From assembly GCF_004295685.1 (NCBI RefSeq), contig NZ_AP019368.1:3456135-3520134 (forward strand): a stretch of DNA of 64,000 nt. The letters are read 5' to 3'. Below, piece by piece: positions 57,115 through 64,000 of this stretch. Numbering within the stretch: the stretch's first letter is position 1; each line of letters begins with the position of its first letter. Origin of the DNA: Fluviispira sanaruensis (lineage in GTDB: Bacteria; Bdellovibrionota_B; Oligoflexia; Silvanigrellales; Silvanigrellaceae). The position numbers and the translations under genes were made by a program. The notes beneath the pieces are model-generated. The model was not told the DNA's origin. It saw only the letters and a program-made list of their open reading frames with translations, and made no database searches.

Positions 57115-58122
57115 ATGATAGATGAAGATATTTTGCAAATAAAAAATTTAGTAAAATACTTTCCTATATTTGGAGGTATTTTTGGCAAAGAAGTTGCAAA
57201 AGTTCACGCTGTCGATGACATCTCATTTAAATTAAAAAAAGGACAAACCTTAGGACTTGTAGGTGAATCAGGTTGTGGGAAAAGCACTTTAGGTCGAACT
57301 ATATTAAGATTACTAGAGCCAACTTCTGGTCATATTATTTTTGATGGAAAAGATATTACTAAACTTTCACAAAAAGAAATGCGAACACTCAGAAAAGAAA
57401 TTCAAATTGTGTTTCAAGATCCTTTTGCAAGTTTAAATCCAAGGATGTCAGTACGAGAAATTTTATCTGAGCCTTTTGAAATACATAATCTTTATAAAAA
57501 CCCAGATGAAAGAAAAAATAAGCTTGCAAATATTTTAAATGAAGTTGGTTTAAATCCTGAATCAATTGATCGATATCCCCACGAATTTTCTGGTGGGCAA
57601 AGACAACGTATTGGTATTGCCCGCGCTTTAGCTCTCAATCCAAAAATTATTGTATGTGATGAACCGGTGAGCGCACTCGATGTTTCAATTCAAAGTCAAA
57701 TATTAAATTTAATGATGGATTTAAGAGATAAATATAATTTATCTTATATTTTTATTGCCCACGATTTATCTGTAATAGAACATATATCAGACAATGTTGC
57801 TGTTATGTATTTGGGTAAAATCGTTGAACACACTTCGTCTGAAAATTTATACAAAAATCCTATTCACCCTTACACCCGTGCGTTGATTTCAAGTATTCCT
57901 AGACATGATTTTACAGCAAAAAGAGATCGTCATGTTATACAAGGAGATGTTCCAAGTCCTATAAATCCTCCTACAGGCTGTAGATTTCATACTCGCTGCC
58001 CTTTTGTAAAAGATATTTGCAAATCTAAAGAACCCTTACTTGAAAATACAGGTTCACAGATCAATCCGCATTTTGTTTCCTGTCACTTTAGTAATGAATT
58101 AAAAAATAAATTAACTGTTTAA
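57115..58122 (+). CDS. oppF: Oligopeptide/dipeptide ABC transporter ATPase (OppF/DppF)
   Basis: A 335-residue ATPase, partner of the OppD-like protein. KYFPIFGGIFGKEVAKVHAVDD is the usual OppF N-terminus; Walker [12 protein letters not shown] near 55, FQDPFASLNPRMSV, signature FSGGQRQRIGIARA near 160, Walker B IIVCDEPVSALDVS and the C-terminal cysteine motif CRFHTRCPFVKDIC near 290. It is the last gene of the long plus-strand series. Permeases must be encoded elsewhere if a whole importer exists. Confidence 0.93.
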   Translation: MIDEDILQIKNLVKYFPIFGGIFGKEVAKVHAVDDISFKLKKGQTLGLVGESGCGKSTLGRTILRLLEPTSGHIIFDGKDITKLSQKEMRTLRKEIQIVFQDPFASLNPRMSVREILSEPFEIHNLYKNPDERKNKLANILNEVGLNPESIDRYPHEFSGGQRQRIGIARALALNPKIIVCDEPVSALDVSIQSQILNLMMDLRDKYNLSYIFIAHDLSVIEHISDNVAVMYLGKIVEHTSSENLYKNPIHPYTRALISSIPRHDFTAKRDRHVIQGDVPSPINPPTGCRFHTRCPFVKDICKSKEPLLENTGSQINPHFVSCHFSNELKNKLTV

Positions 58123-58152
58123 TAAAAATATTGAATTTTTTAAAACACTCAT

Positions 58153-58215
58153 CTCCAATTTATTTCTTTACATAATTGTATTTTTAGTACATCATACATA
58201 GAAATAAATTGGAGG
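58153..58215 (+). promoter_or_regulatory. Hairpin covering the hppD ribosome-binding site
   Basis: CTCCAATTTATTTCT (58153-58167) and AGAAATAAATTGGAG (58200-58214) are perfect inverted copies, separated by 32 bases; one more G-U pair extends the stem. The 3' arm includes GGAGG (58211-58215), the Shine-Dalgarno of hppD whose ATG is at 58223. In RNA the stem would hide the ribosome site. Whether a promoter lies upstream of the 5' arm or inside the loop decides if this happens. Confidence 0.65.
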
Positions 58216-58222
58216 AAAGTTT

Positions 58223-59416
58223 ATGCAAAAGAATCACAAATCTATAGGTCTCGTAGGCTATCACTCAGTTCAATTCTTTACACGCGAACTTGAAAAAACA
58301 GTCAATTGGCATAAAGAAAAATTTGGTTTTATTGAAATGGCGAAATCTTCTCCAGAATGGGAAAAAAGGAATGGTATGCGCTCTATTGTTTTAAATGGAG
58401 CAGGAAAACTAGGTTGGATATTTACAGAGCCAATTGAAAAAGCGTCTTCTGCTGGTAGATATTTAAGTATGCATCCGGATGGGGCTGCTTTTTTAAACTT
58501 TAGAGTTAAAAATTTAAAACACACAGCTGAGTTTTTAGTGGATAAAAAAGCTCCTTTTCTCTATGATATTGAAACGCATAAATCGAAAAATGACGGTTAC
58601 TGGAATGAAACCGCAATTGCAACTGCAATTGATGATGTTGGTTTCCGTTTTATCGAAGAAAAGAATTACGATCAATTTGCCCCAGGTTTTATTTGGACAA
58701 ACAAAGATGCCAAAGATCAACCAAATTCACTTGGTCTCGATCTTGGAATTGATCACGTGACTTGCAATGCGCGCTCTATGCACTCTCTAACTGAATTTTA
58801 CAGACACTGTCTTGGCTTTGAGCAGTATTGGGGAATAGAATTCCACACAGCCCATCATACAACGGAGCACAGCACAGGTTCTGGTCTAGAGAGTATTGTG
58901 ATGTGGGATAAAGAGAGCGGAATCAAGTTTGCAACGAATCAACCTCTTGCCCCTTATTTCCATAATTCACAGATTGAAATTTATATTGAGGACAATCGGG
59001 GCTCAGGTATTCAACATCTTGCACTTGGCACTAAAAATATAATTCATGCTGTGAGTCAGATCAAAGAAAGAAATGCTGTTTTTCTAGATGCATCAGATAA
59101 ATATTATCAACAACTCCCAGAACGTATGCATAAAATGAAATTGAAAAAAATCAACGAGCCAATGGATGTAGTGCAAAAAAATAATATTCTTCTTGATGGT
59201 GCAGATGGAAAATATTTATTACAAATATTCATGAAAGAACAAAGCATTCAGTTTAATGAAAAAGAATATGGTCCTTTTTTCTATGAAATTATTCAAAGAC
59301 AAGGTGATGAAAGCTTTGGAGAAGGCAACTTTAAAGCTCTTTTTGACAGCATTGAAAAGCAACAGGTAGCTGATCAGAGACAGGAAATGCGAGATAGAAG
59401 CGACTCCCTCGCTTAA
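58223..59416 (+). CDS. hppD: 4-Hydroxyphenylpyruvate dioxygenase
   Basis: A 397-residue Fe(II) dioxygenase that converts 4-hydroxyphenylpyruvate to homogentisate in tyrosine catabolism. The iron ligands are H178 (GIDHVT), H265 (IQHLALGT) and E355 (YEII); GSGLESIVMWD and the C-terminal FGEGNFKALFDSIE are HPPD signatures. A short acidic, Arg-rich tail follows the usual end. GGAGG precedes the ATG but lies inside a hairpin. No homogentisate dioxygenase is in the window; if the cell lacks one, homogentisate could polymerise to pyomelanin. Confidence 0.95.
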   Translation: MQKNHKSIGLVGYHSVQFFTRELEKTVNWHKEKFGFIEMAKSSPEWEKRNGMRSIVLNGAGKLGWIFTEPIEKASSAGRYLSMHPDGAAFLNFRVKNLKHTAEFLVDKKAPFLYDIETHKSKNDGYWNETAIATAIDDVGFRFIEEKNYDQFAPGFIWTNKDAKDQPNSLGLDLGIDHVTCNARSMHSLTEFYRHCLGFEQYWGIEFHTAHHTTEHSTGSGLESIVMWDKESGIKFATNQPLAPYFHNSQIEIYIEDNRGSGIQHLALGTKNIIHAVSQIKERNAVFLDASDKYYQQLPERMHKMKLKKINEPMDVVQKNNILLDGADGKYLLQIFMKEQSIQFNEKEYGPFFYEIIQRQGDESFGEGNFKALFDSIEKQQVADQRQEMRDRSDSLA

Positions 59417-59537
59417 CTGCAATTTTTTTAAAAAAAGCTTGCGCAGCCTAAATACGCATGCTAAACCTCAACGCCTGTATTGGAGAAGTTCGGCACACGT
59501 TTCGACTTCCCAACTTTCTTTGTGAGGAGACAAAAAA

Positions 59538-59669
59538 ATGGGTAAGAGCGACAACCGCCGTACGTTTAAAATGAAGAGAAAAAAATCTCAAGTAGCTAAA
59601 AAAGCTCGTATTAAAGCTAAAATTGTAGCAGCTCAGGCTGTTGCTAAAAAAACTTCTGCAAAGAAGTAA
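59538..59669 (+). CDS. Small very basic protein, probably ribosome- or nucleic-acid-associated
   Basis: A 43-residue protein, too short for routine calling. It starts MGKSDNRRTFKMKRKKSQVA, continues with KKAR repeats and ends SAKK; about half the residues are Lys/Arg and the rest largely Ala. GAGGAG lies eight bases before the ATG and the gene ends 17 bp before tRNA-Ser. The opening MGK-D-RR recalls small ribosomal proteins of the Thx type, but the match is loose. A constitutive ribosome-linked role is my guess. Confidence 0.7.
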   Translation: MGKSDNRRTFKMKRKKSQVAKKARIKAKIVAAQAVAKKTSAKK

Positions 59670-59686
59670 GAGTTTTTGATTTTAAT

Positions 59687-59776
59687 GGAGAGATGGCCGA
59701 GTGGCTTAAGGCGGCGGTCTTGAAAACCGTTGTGGGTGCAAGCCTACCGGGGGTTCGAATCCCTCTCTCTCCGCCA
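59687..59776 (+). tRNA. tRNA-Ser (TGA)
   Basis: A 90-base class II tRNA. Acceptor GGAGAGA pairs with TCTCTCC, the anticodon arm CGGTCTTGAAAACCG carries TGA, the long variable arm (GTGGGTGCAAGCCTAC) is that of tRNA-Ser, and GGGGGTTCGAATCCCTC is the T arm. G73 and an encoded CCA end follow. Confidence 0.97.
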
Positions 59777-59780
59777 TTTT

Positions 59781-59815
59781 AAAACCCCAGCTTATTTTCA
59801 TAGGCTGGGGTTTTT
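59781..59815 (+). terminator. Terminator after tRNA-Ser
   Basis: Stem AAAACCCCAGC, 12-base loop and GCTGGGGTTTT followed by a T run. It begins four bases after the tRNA end and probably ends the transcript that includes the 43-residue basic protein gene and tRNA-Ser. Confidence 0.85.
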
Positions 59816-60060
59816 AGTTATGGGAATCTTAGAGAACAGGCGATCTCATCCATTCACAGTTAAGCCATTCATGATTCCATTCGTATCCCAAGATTGCCCC
59901 TAGAATGACCAGAAATCCTGGTAGACAAGTATTATTTTTTAATTTCAATTAAAACAGCATTAAAATTTTGTTTGGTGAAAATGGTCATTAATCTATATAT
60001 TTTATATTTTTGCAAATTACTATTGTATATTATGTGATTTTTTTTTTAAAAGGATTAATT
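59816..60060. other. Intergenic region before the small peptide gene
   Basis: No intact gene. On the minus strand, 59829-59936 is an open frame that reads LPGFLVILGAILGYEWNHEW and on to SPVL and stop; it lacks a start and a ribosome site and might be the 3' remnant of a lost gene. The right part is AT-rich and must include the promoter of the peptide gene at 60061; AATTACTATTGTATATTATG near 60015 could hold a -10 but I cannot fix it. Confidence 0.4.
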
Positions 60061-60186
60061 ATGAAATATTTGAACGAGCTAGAAAACGAAGAACTTTTTG
60101 ATATCGATTTTAATATCACAGCTATAAACGTAATCGTGAGTGCAGATAGGAGTAGAGAAGATTCTTGTTGGAATGTGTGTCGATAA
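60061..60186 (+). CDS. 41-residue peptide resembling a RiPP (lanthipeptide-like) precursor
   Basis: The frame is preceded by AAAAGGATTAATT, a good ribosome site. The product starts MKYLNELENEELFDIDFNIT, continues AINVIVSAD and ends RSREDSCWNVCR. An acidic helical front with an F-x-(I/L)-D-like motif (LFDIDFNI), then a Ser/Asp-rich stretch and a C-terminal SCWNVC, resembles leader plus core of lanthipeptide-type precursors (compare FxLD-type leaders, FDLD...). No modifying enzyme is adjacent; it runs convergent with the next gene with only three bases between the stops. It could equally be a short uncharacterised peptide with a disulfide. Confidence 0.5.
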   Translation: MKYLNELENEELFDIDFNITAINVIVSADRSREDSCWNVCR

Positions 60187-60189
60187 ATT

Positions 60190-60699
60190 TCAGCAAATTT
60201 TGTTCTTAACTATTTTTTCAATATCGGATTCATTTAAATAATGAGATCTATTTGAATCATAAGGAATTTTAATTTTGCAATTATCAGTTGGTCTAAATAC
60301 TGAATTTTCAAAACGATATCTTATTTCCATTTTTGCATTTAAAAATTTATTTTCACTCAACGCAAAAACATCCCAAGAATGATTTAAAATAGATGTTTTT
60401 GCAGGTTGTGGAACATAATAGCTTTGTCCAAAATTATCCATACACAGCTTCTGCAAATAATTGATATATATTTCATCCACATTTTCAAGCATAAAAAAGC
60501 TAAACGAATGTCGTCCAAATTTTTTCTTTTTCCAATGACCTTCCAATTCAATCCTATCTCCAGAACTATTTTTTAACCATTGCCAGGTATCTTCATTCGG
60601 TGAATAACAAAAAATATATGCTCTCTCAGAAGCATGCAGCGAGAATGAAGTTAAAGAAAAAAGAGAAACGTATTTAAAAAATTTGTTATTTTTTTTCAT
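60190..60699 (-). CDS. Exported protein of unknown function
   Basis: A 169-residue protein with a signal peptide (about 1-23; KYVSLFSLTSFSLHA, cleavage near residue 23). The mature part has scattered aromatic residues, a WQWLKN segment near 39, four cysteines (in IFCYSPN, KLCMDNF, DNCKIKI and the end) and no motif I recognise. A good ribosome site (CAGGAGAT) precedes the ATG. Its stop lies three bases from the stop of the precursor-like peptide gene on the other strand. Confidence 0.6.
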   Translation of the reverse strand: MKKNNKFFKYVSLFSLTSFSLHASERAYIFCYSPNEDTWQWLKNSSGDRIELEGHWKKKKFGRHSFSFFMLENVDEIYINYLQKLCMDNFGQSYYVPQPAKTSILNHSWDVFALSENKFLNAKMEIRYRFENSVFRPTDNCKIKIPYDSNRSHYLNESDIEKIVKNKIC

Positions 60700-60800
60700 T
60701 AATTATCTCCTGAGTTTACTCAATATATAATAATTAAATAAAAAAAATTATAATAAATGTCAAATATTTTAGCATATATAATAATAAGTAGATAAATAAT

Positions 60801-61697
60801 CTATTTATTATTTTTCAAATTATAATACATTGCAGCCTTTTCAAGGATTTCATTATTATTTTTGGTTGTCTCTAAAATAATATTTTGAACTCCATAATCA
60901 AAACCAAGATAATTTAATGCAGAAATTAAATTACTTCTGGCATTTTCTTTTATAATTGGATTTGCTTTGGTTTGTTTAGAAAGTTTTTGTCCAAACTCAT
61001 TCATAACAACAGGAATATGTGCATAAATGGGGGTTTTAAAATTTAAACATCTCTGTAAATATATTTGTCTCGGAGTTTGAAAGTATAGATCGCTTCCTCG
61101 CACAACTTCGGTAATTCCTTGTAAATGGTCATCAACAACAACAGCAAGTTGATAAGAAGCAAAGTTTTCGGATCTCCATATAATAAAATCACCAACATCT
61201 TCAGCTAAATTTTGAGTTAGATCACCTCTAAGCAAATCATGGAAAGAAATTATCGTTTCAAAAGTTTTTATTCTTTGAGAATGCTTTAAAAATGAAGGAT
61301 TATTAAAATTTCTACACTTACCACTATAAATAGATTCGCCAGATAAAGAGTTTTTTTTATTTTTTGAAATTTCTCTTCTCGTACAAATACAATTGTATAT
61401 TAAATCTTTTACCTTTAAAATTTCTACATATTCTTGATATATGTTGCTTCTTTTAGATTGATAGATAATTTCATCATCCCATTGAAAACCATAATTTTCC
61501 AAAGTCGCCAAAATGGAGTGAATTGCCCCTTTTTCTATCCGAGTCGTATCTACGTCTTCAATTCTGAGCAACCATTTTCCAGCTTGGGAGCGTGCTCTCA
61601 GATAACTTGCCAATGCAGTCACCAATGAACCAAAATGAAGTTTGCCTGTGGGAGAGGGGGCAAAGCGACCTATATATTTTTTAGGTGTAGTCATCAT
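60801..61697 (-). CDS. gluQ: Glutamyl-Q tRNA(Asp) synthetase
   Basis: A 298-residue relative of glutamyl-tRNA synthetase without the anticodon-binding domain; it attaches glutamate to queuosine at position 34 of tRNA-Asp. GRFAPSPTGKLHFGSLVTAL (HIGH-like HFGS) is near residue 9, RIEDVDTTR near 46, a zinc site C-x-C...Y...C (CICTRREI, SIYSGKC) near 104-127, and the KMSKS-like KLSKQTK near 238. The length matches GluQRS (about 290-310). ATG at 61697 or 61694; no clear ribosome site. Confidence 0.92.
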   Translation of the reverse strand: MMTTPKKYIGRFAPSPTGKLHFGSLVTALASYLRARSQAGKWLLRIEDVDTTRIEKGAIHSILATLENYGFQWDDEIIYQSKRSNIYQEYVEILKVKDLIYNCICTRREISKNKKNSLSGESIYSGKCRNFNNPSFLKHSQRIKTFETIISFHDLLRGDLTQNLAEDVGDFIIWRSENFASYQLAVVVDDHLQGITEVVRGSDLYFQTPRQIYLQRCLNFKTPIYAHIPVVMNEFGQKLSKQTKANPIIKENARSNLISALNYLGFDYGVQNIILETTKNNNEILEKAAMYYNLKNNK

Positions 61698-61719
61698 AAT
61701 TTGATAGGATAAATAGGAA

Positions 61720-61795
61720 TGGTGAAGGGTCAGGGACTCGAACCCTGGACCAAGAGATTAAGAGTCTCTTGCTCTACCAACTGAGCTAACCCTCC
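61720..61795 (-). tRNA. tRNA-Lys (CTT)
   Basis: Read on the minus strand: acceptor GGAGGGT pairs with ACCCTTC (one G-U), D arm GCTCAGTTGGTAGAGC, anticodon arm AGAGACTCTTAATCTCT with CTT, and T arm CAGGGTTCGAGTCCCTG. A73 and an encoded CCA (61720-61722) follow. Confidence 0.96.
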
Positions 61796-61847
61796 ACAAG
61801 TATTCTTGTGTTGTTATCGGAGAAGGGTTTTGAAGTCAAGAGTAGAA

Positions 61848-61884
61848 TTAAAAAAAAAGCATATGGAAATGACTCCATATGCTT
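61848..61884 (-). terminator. Terminator after atpE
   Basis: On the minus strand, an 11-bp stem AAGCATATGGA / TCCATATGCTT with a six-base loop is followed by a long T run (A run at 61850-61857 on the plus strand). It lies about 30 bp past the atpE stop, so it ends the F0 operon message. The tRNA-Lys and gluQ genes behind it need their own promoter. Confidence 0.85.
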
Positions 61885-61911
61885 AAAAATAATTATGCAA
61901 TAAACTTAGAA

Positions 61912-62235
61912 TTATTTACCAAGAATAAGGAATGCAATAATTAAGCCTAAGATTGCTTGGAATTCAATAAGCGCCATTGCAAGAAGGAATGGTGTGAATA
62001 TTTTATTATAAGCTTGTGGGTTACGCCCAATACTTTCGAGAGCGCCTCTTGCAGCAGTACCTTGACCTTGACCAGCACCAACAACAGCTAGACCAATTGC
62101 AAGTCCTGCACCGATTAATTTAAGGCCTGTTCCAGTAGACATTCCAGAAGTTGCAGCTTCTTCAGCTAAAGCTGGTAGTGTTGTTAAAAGTGCCGTTGTC
62201 GCAGCTACAGTCATTAAAGCAAATTTGCTTTTCAT
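61912..62235 (-). CDS. atpE: ATP synthase F0 subunit c
   Basis: A 107-residue proteolipid. The first 24 residues look like a cleavable signal (ALMTVAATTALLTTLPALA). Helix 1 spans about 38-64 (GLKLIGAGLAIGLAVVGAGQ), the polar loop is ESIGRNPQAYNKIF, and helix 2 carries the ion-binding Glu E91 in LLAMALIEFQAILGL. The c-ring drives proton movement through F0. GGAG precedes the ATG. It follows atpB; a terminator stands behind it, so the b, delta and F1 genes are not downstream. Confidence 0.95.
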   Translation of the reverse strand: MKSKFALMTVAATTALLTTLPALAEEAATSGMSTGTGLKLIGAGLAIGLAVVGAGQGQGTAARGALESIGRNPQAYNKIFTPFLLAMALIEFQAILGLIIAFLILGK

Positions 62236-62446
62236 ATTCTTCTCCTAAATAAAAACAAATGAAACTAATAAAAACCAAACCATTTAATATTTTATGAATG
62301 CAGAATACCAGTTCTCATTCACAGATCCCAAAAGGATCTCCTCAAAGAGGTCAGGAACATTATAAATTCAATTAAAAAAATTAAATGGAAAATTTAATTA
62401 ACGAATTAATAATCCCTTTAAATCCATTAAACAAAAGCACTCAAAA
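62236..62446 (-). other. atpB-atpE spacer
   Basis: A 211-bp gap inside the F0 operon, longer than the other spacers. Short inverted repeats are seen (AGATCC/GGATCT at 62323-62339 and CCTC/GAGG at 62340-62350); they are weak (six and four pairs) but could stabilise or process the message ahead of the strongly expressed atpE. No open frame with a ribosome site was found. Confidence 0.4.
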
Positions 62447-63304
62447 TTAATGATGAGCTTTTGATTCAAGTGCAAGTTTAATATATACAGCACTCAAAGT
62501 CATAAAAATAAATGCTTGGAGGCATGCCACGAAAGTACCAAAACCTAAGAATATTGCAGGAATTGGAATAAATGGAATATAAAAATCTTTCATTAATCCT
62601 GAAAATATTGCAAAAACAAAGTGATCTCCAGAAATATTTCCAAAAATACGAAGAGATAACGAAAGAGGACGCGATAAAAGACTAATTAATTCAATTAAAA
62701 ACATAAGAGGAGCCATCCATAATACAGGACCAGCTAAATGTTTAATATAACTGAAACCAGCTTCTTTCAGACCATAATAATTGAAATATACAAAAATTGC
62801 CATTGCTGCAGCAAAAGTGAAAGACATGCTTGATGTAGCAGGAGAAAATCCAGGTAAAACACCAGACAAGTTAGAAACAATTAATACAAAAAATGTTCCA
62901 CCTAACACGCCTACAAAGCGCATCCATTCTTTTTCACCTATTGTAGATTCGAGAGTCGAAGACACAACAGACCAGCCTATTTCAAAAAACGCGATCAAAC
63001 CAAATTTCTTTGGAGGAAGAATTTCTTCATCACTCATTTGTTCTGGCTTCATGCGGGCAAAACCAGATATATAGGCTATCGCTGCTAAAAGAAGCACTGC
63101 AAAGGCAGACGCAAAAACGGGAGACCAGTGCTCTGCTTTTAGGGCAATCAAATTTGCAGAATTTTCATTACTAAAGAGAGAAAAGAATCTAACTAAAATT
63201 TCATGATACCAATTCACAACCTGGACTCCCGAAGAATCTGCATGAGCTGCAGGCATAATAGCAAGTGATAAAAAACCTAATATAGCAATAATTTTACGTT
63301 TCAT
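62447..63304 (-). CDS. atpB: ATP synthase F0 subunit a
   Basis: A 285-residue membrane subunit forming the proton half-channels. The essential arginine is R219 in SRPLSLSLRIFGNISGDHFV, and the last helix holds QAFIFMTLSAVYIKLALE. The N-terminus (about 1-22) looks like a signal peptide, as in some other non-enteric a subunits. Between it and helix 1 there is a short periplasmic stretch; a charged loop (PEQMSDEEILPPKK) follows. It lies about 50 bp after the small membrane gene. Confidence 0.95.
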   Translation of the reverse strand: MKRKIIAILGFLSLAIMPAAHADSSGVQVVNWYHEILVRFFSLFSNENSANLIALKAEHWSPVFASAFAVLLLAAIAYISGFARMKPEQMSDEEILPPKKFGLIAFFEIGWSVVSSTLESTIGEKEWMRFVGVLGGTFFVLIVSNLSGVLPGFSPATSSMSFTFAAAMAIFVYFNYYGLKEAGFSYIKHLAGPVLWMAPLMFLIELISLLSRPLSLSLRIFGNISGDHFVFAIFSGLMKDFYIPFIPIPAIFLGFGTFVACLQAFIFMTLSAVYIKLALESKAHH

Positions 63305-63354
63305 ATTGTTTATAAAGGATCCCTTCGTAAAATATCAAAGCAAACACTTGCCAA

Positions 63355-63636
63355 TTACCTTAATGAAACTCTTCTTGCAAGTAGGTAGAGCAAAAAGGTG
63401 ACTATGGAAGATAAAAAAAAGACCACTAAATTTAAAACAAGATGTTCTGTCTCAAATTTAATCAATAAAAACGCAAGCATGGCAAAACCAGAGTATTTCA
63501 ATAACATCGCAAAGAATTTACCAAACCCACCTTTACCCATGCCTTGATCAAGCGTGGCTTTTGTCTGAAGCACTACGCCTAACATAATAATAAGACCACA
63601 TAAACCATAAAGAACAATTAATAACATTTCATTCAC
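63355..63636 (-). CDS. Small membrane protein in the F0 operon (AtpI-like)
   Basis: A 93-residue protein with three hydrophobic helices (about 2-22, 44-60, 65-88) and a Gly/Lys loop (QGMGKGGFGKFF). In bacterial atp operons the position before atpB is usually taken by atpI, a small membrane protein that helps assemble the c-ring, and the size fits, though the sequence similarity is weak. Its start overlaps the stop of the upstream gene by eight bases. Confidence 0.5.
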   Translation of the reverse strand: MNEMLLIVLYGLCGLIIMLGVVLQTKATLDQGMGKGGFGKFFAMLLKYSGFAMLAFLLIKFETEHLVLNLVVFFLSSIVTFLLYLLARRVSLR

Positions 63637-63883
63637 TCTTATCTCCGTGACCCTTTTTTTTACGATTGATTAGATCTTTAAATGATTTATAAATAAGTAA
63701 AGAAGAAATAAAAACAAGCAAAAGCGTTATCGTTAATTCAAACTGAAGTGACGATACTCCAAATGTTTGTAAAGCATCTTTCGCCGACTCACTGTCTCCC
63801 CATACCCACGTTACAATAATGAGAATAAGCAAAGAAGTAATATGACTGTAAAGGAGAGCTATGGATTTCATTTCTTTGTTCAT
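63629..63883 (-). CDS. Small membrane protein in the F0 operon (AtpZ/AtpI-like)
   Basis: An 84-residue protein with two hydrophobic helices (about 7-28 and 46-65), an acidic loop (WGDSESAKDALQ) and a Lys-rich tail (NRKKKGHGDKSE). The helical-hairpin layout recalls AtpZ or AtpI proteins, but I cannot match it firmly. The ATG at 63883 starts the first helix; the frame extends to 63979 with a Cys/Arg-rich segment that looks non-coding. The region from 63884 to the right edge shows nothing else. Confidence 0.5.
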   Translation of the reverse strand: MNKEMKSIALLYSHITSLLILIIVTWVWGDSESAKDALQTFGVSSLQFELTITLLLVFISSLLIYKSFKDLINRKKKGHGDKSE

Positions 63884-64000
63884 AGAATAGACACCAAAAA
63901 TTAAGCAAAACACTTGACCATCTGAATCTCTCTCGTAATTATCGAACCTGCATCGCCAGATAAGATTTCTGACCTGCATACCCTATAAGAGGCTTATTTC

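Noticed and set aside
55351..58122. A complete oligopeptide importer operon
   Set aside because: Only the two ATPases are present; no permease or binding protein lies between or beside them.
61912..62235. Sodium-type ATP synthase c subunit
   Set aside because: A Gln before the AARGALE segment (Q58) matches the Na+-binding Gln of Ilyobacter, but the Ser that follows the Glu in Na+ types is Phe here (E91-F-Q). The Gln alone also occurs in proton-driven c subunits, so a proton type is more likely.

Overview
The window comes from a strongly AT-rich Gram-negative bacterium. LpxC (lipid A), a mechanosensitive MscS channel, many signal peptides and periplasmic binding proteins show an outer membrane. 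The low GC, the RpoH-type sigma factor, an actinobacterial-type DapD and the general gene content fit Bdellovibrionota/Oligoflexia, perhaps the Silvanigrella group. That placement is a guess from gene style and was not tested by any search. Most of the window is ordinary chromosome: housekeeping operons packed tightly on alternating strands, three tRNA genes, and a few accessory stretches.

Layout. 1-3133 (+): end of an unknown gene, a DUF255 thioredoxin-like protein and the PEP synthase/PPDK regulator PpsR. 3134-3888: a decayed stretch holding one IS3-type insertion-sequence end and a diverged second copy of the ppsR tail. 4423-9159 (-): an accessory cluster of MFS exporter, PGM1-like ATP-grasp ligase, fatty-acid desaturase, haem-oxygenase-like diiron candidate and CsaA-like protein, with a GFA-family protein behind it; this looks like a small-molecule pathway. 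9160-10075: AT-rich, with a FkbM-like gene remnant. 10076-14098 (-): a membrane-themed operon (DUF547, sterol desaturase-like hydroxylase, MFS, MscS). 14239-16970: PgsA-like enzyme and a VTT/flavin-reductase fusion.

17155-20937 (-): lpxC-dnaJ-cysS with a clear terminator. 21342-23398: ssb, then a YceI protein and an amino-acid-type binding protein. 23896-29357: dapD, an orphan protein, an LTA-synthase-like sulfatase-fold enzyme and an HDAC-like deacetylase. 29531-34345 (+): a complete ugpQBAEC glycerol-3-phosphate/glycerophosphodiester uptake operon, followed by an alkylsulfatase. 36593-40614: glycosyltransferase and methyltransferase, tRNA-His, GNAT and two universal stress proteins.

41237-47070 (-): a sigma-32-like gene translationally coupled to a cobalamin/iron-type ABC importer, ending in an NHLRC2-like protein. 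47100-58122 (+): a long same-strand run of lipid kinase, GNAT, UvrD helicase, rpe, polyprenyl synthase, M16 protease, 2OG-Fe oxygenase, oppD, nitroreductase and oppF. hppD follows, with a 15-bp hairpin that covers its Shine-Dalgarno. The right end has a 43-aa basic protein, tRNA-Ser, a 41-aa peptide that resembles a RiPP (lanthipeptide-type) precursor, gluQ, tRNA-Lys and the start of an F0 ATP synthase operon.

The best candidates for undescribed biology are the ATP-grasp/desaturase/diiron cluster (4423-9159), the putative precursor peptide (60061-60186) and the hairpin over the hppD ribosome-binding site (58153-58215).
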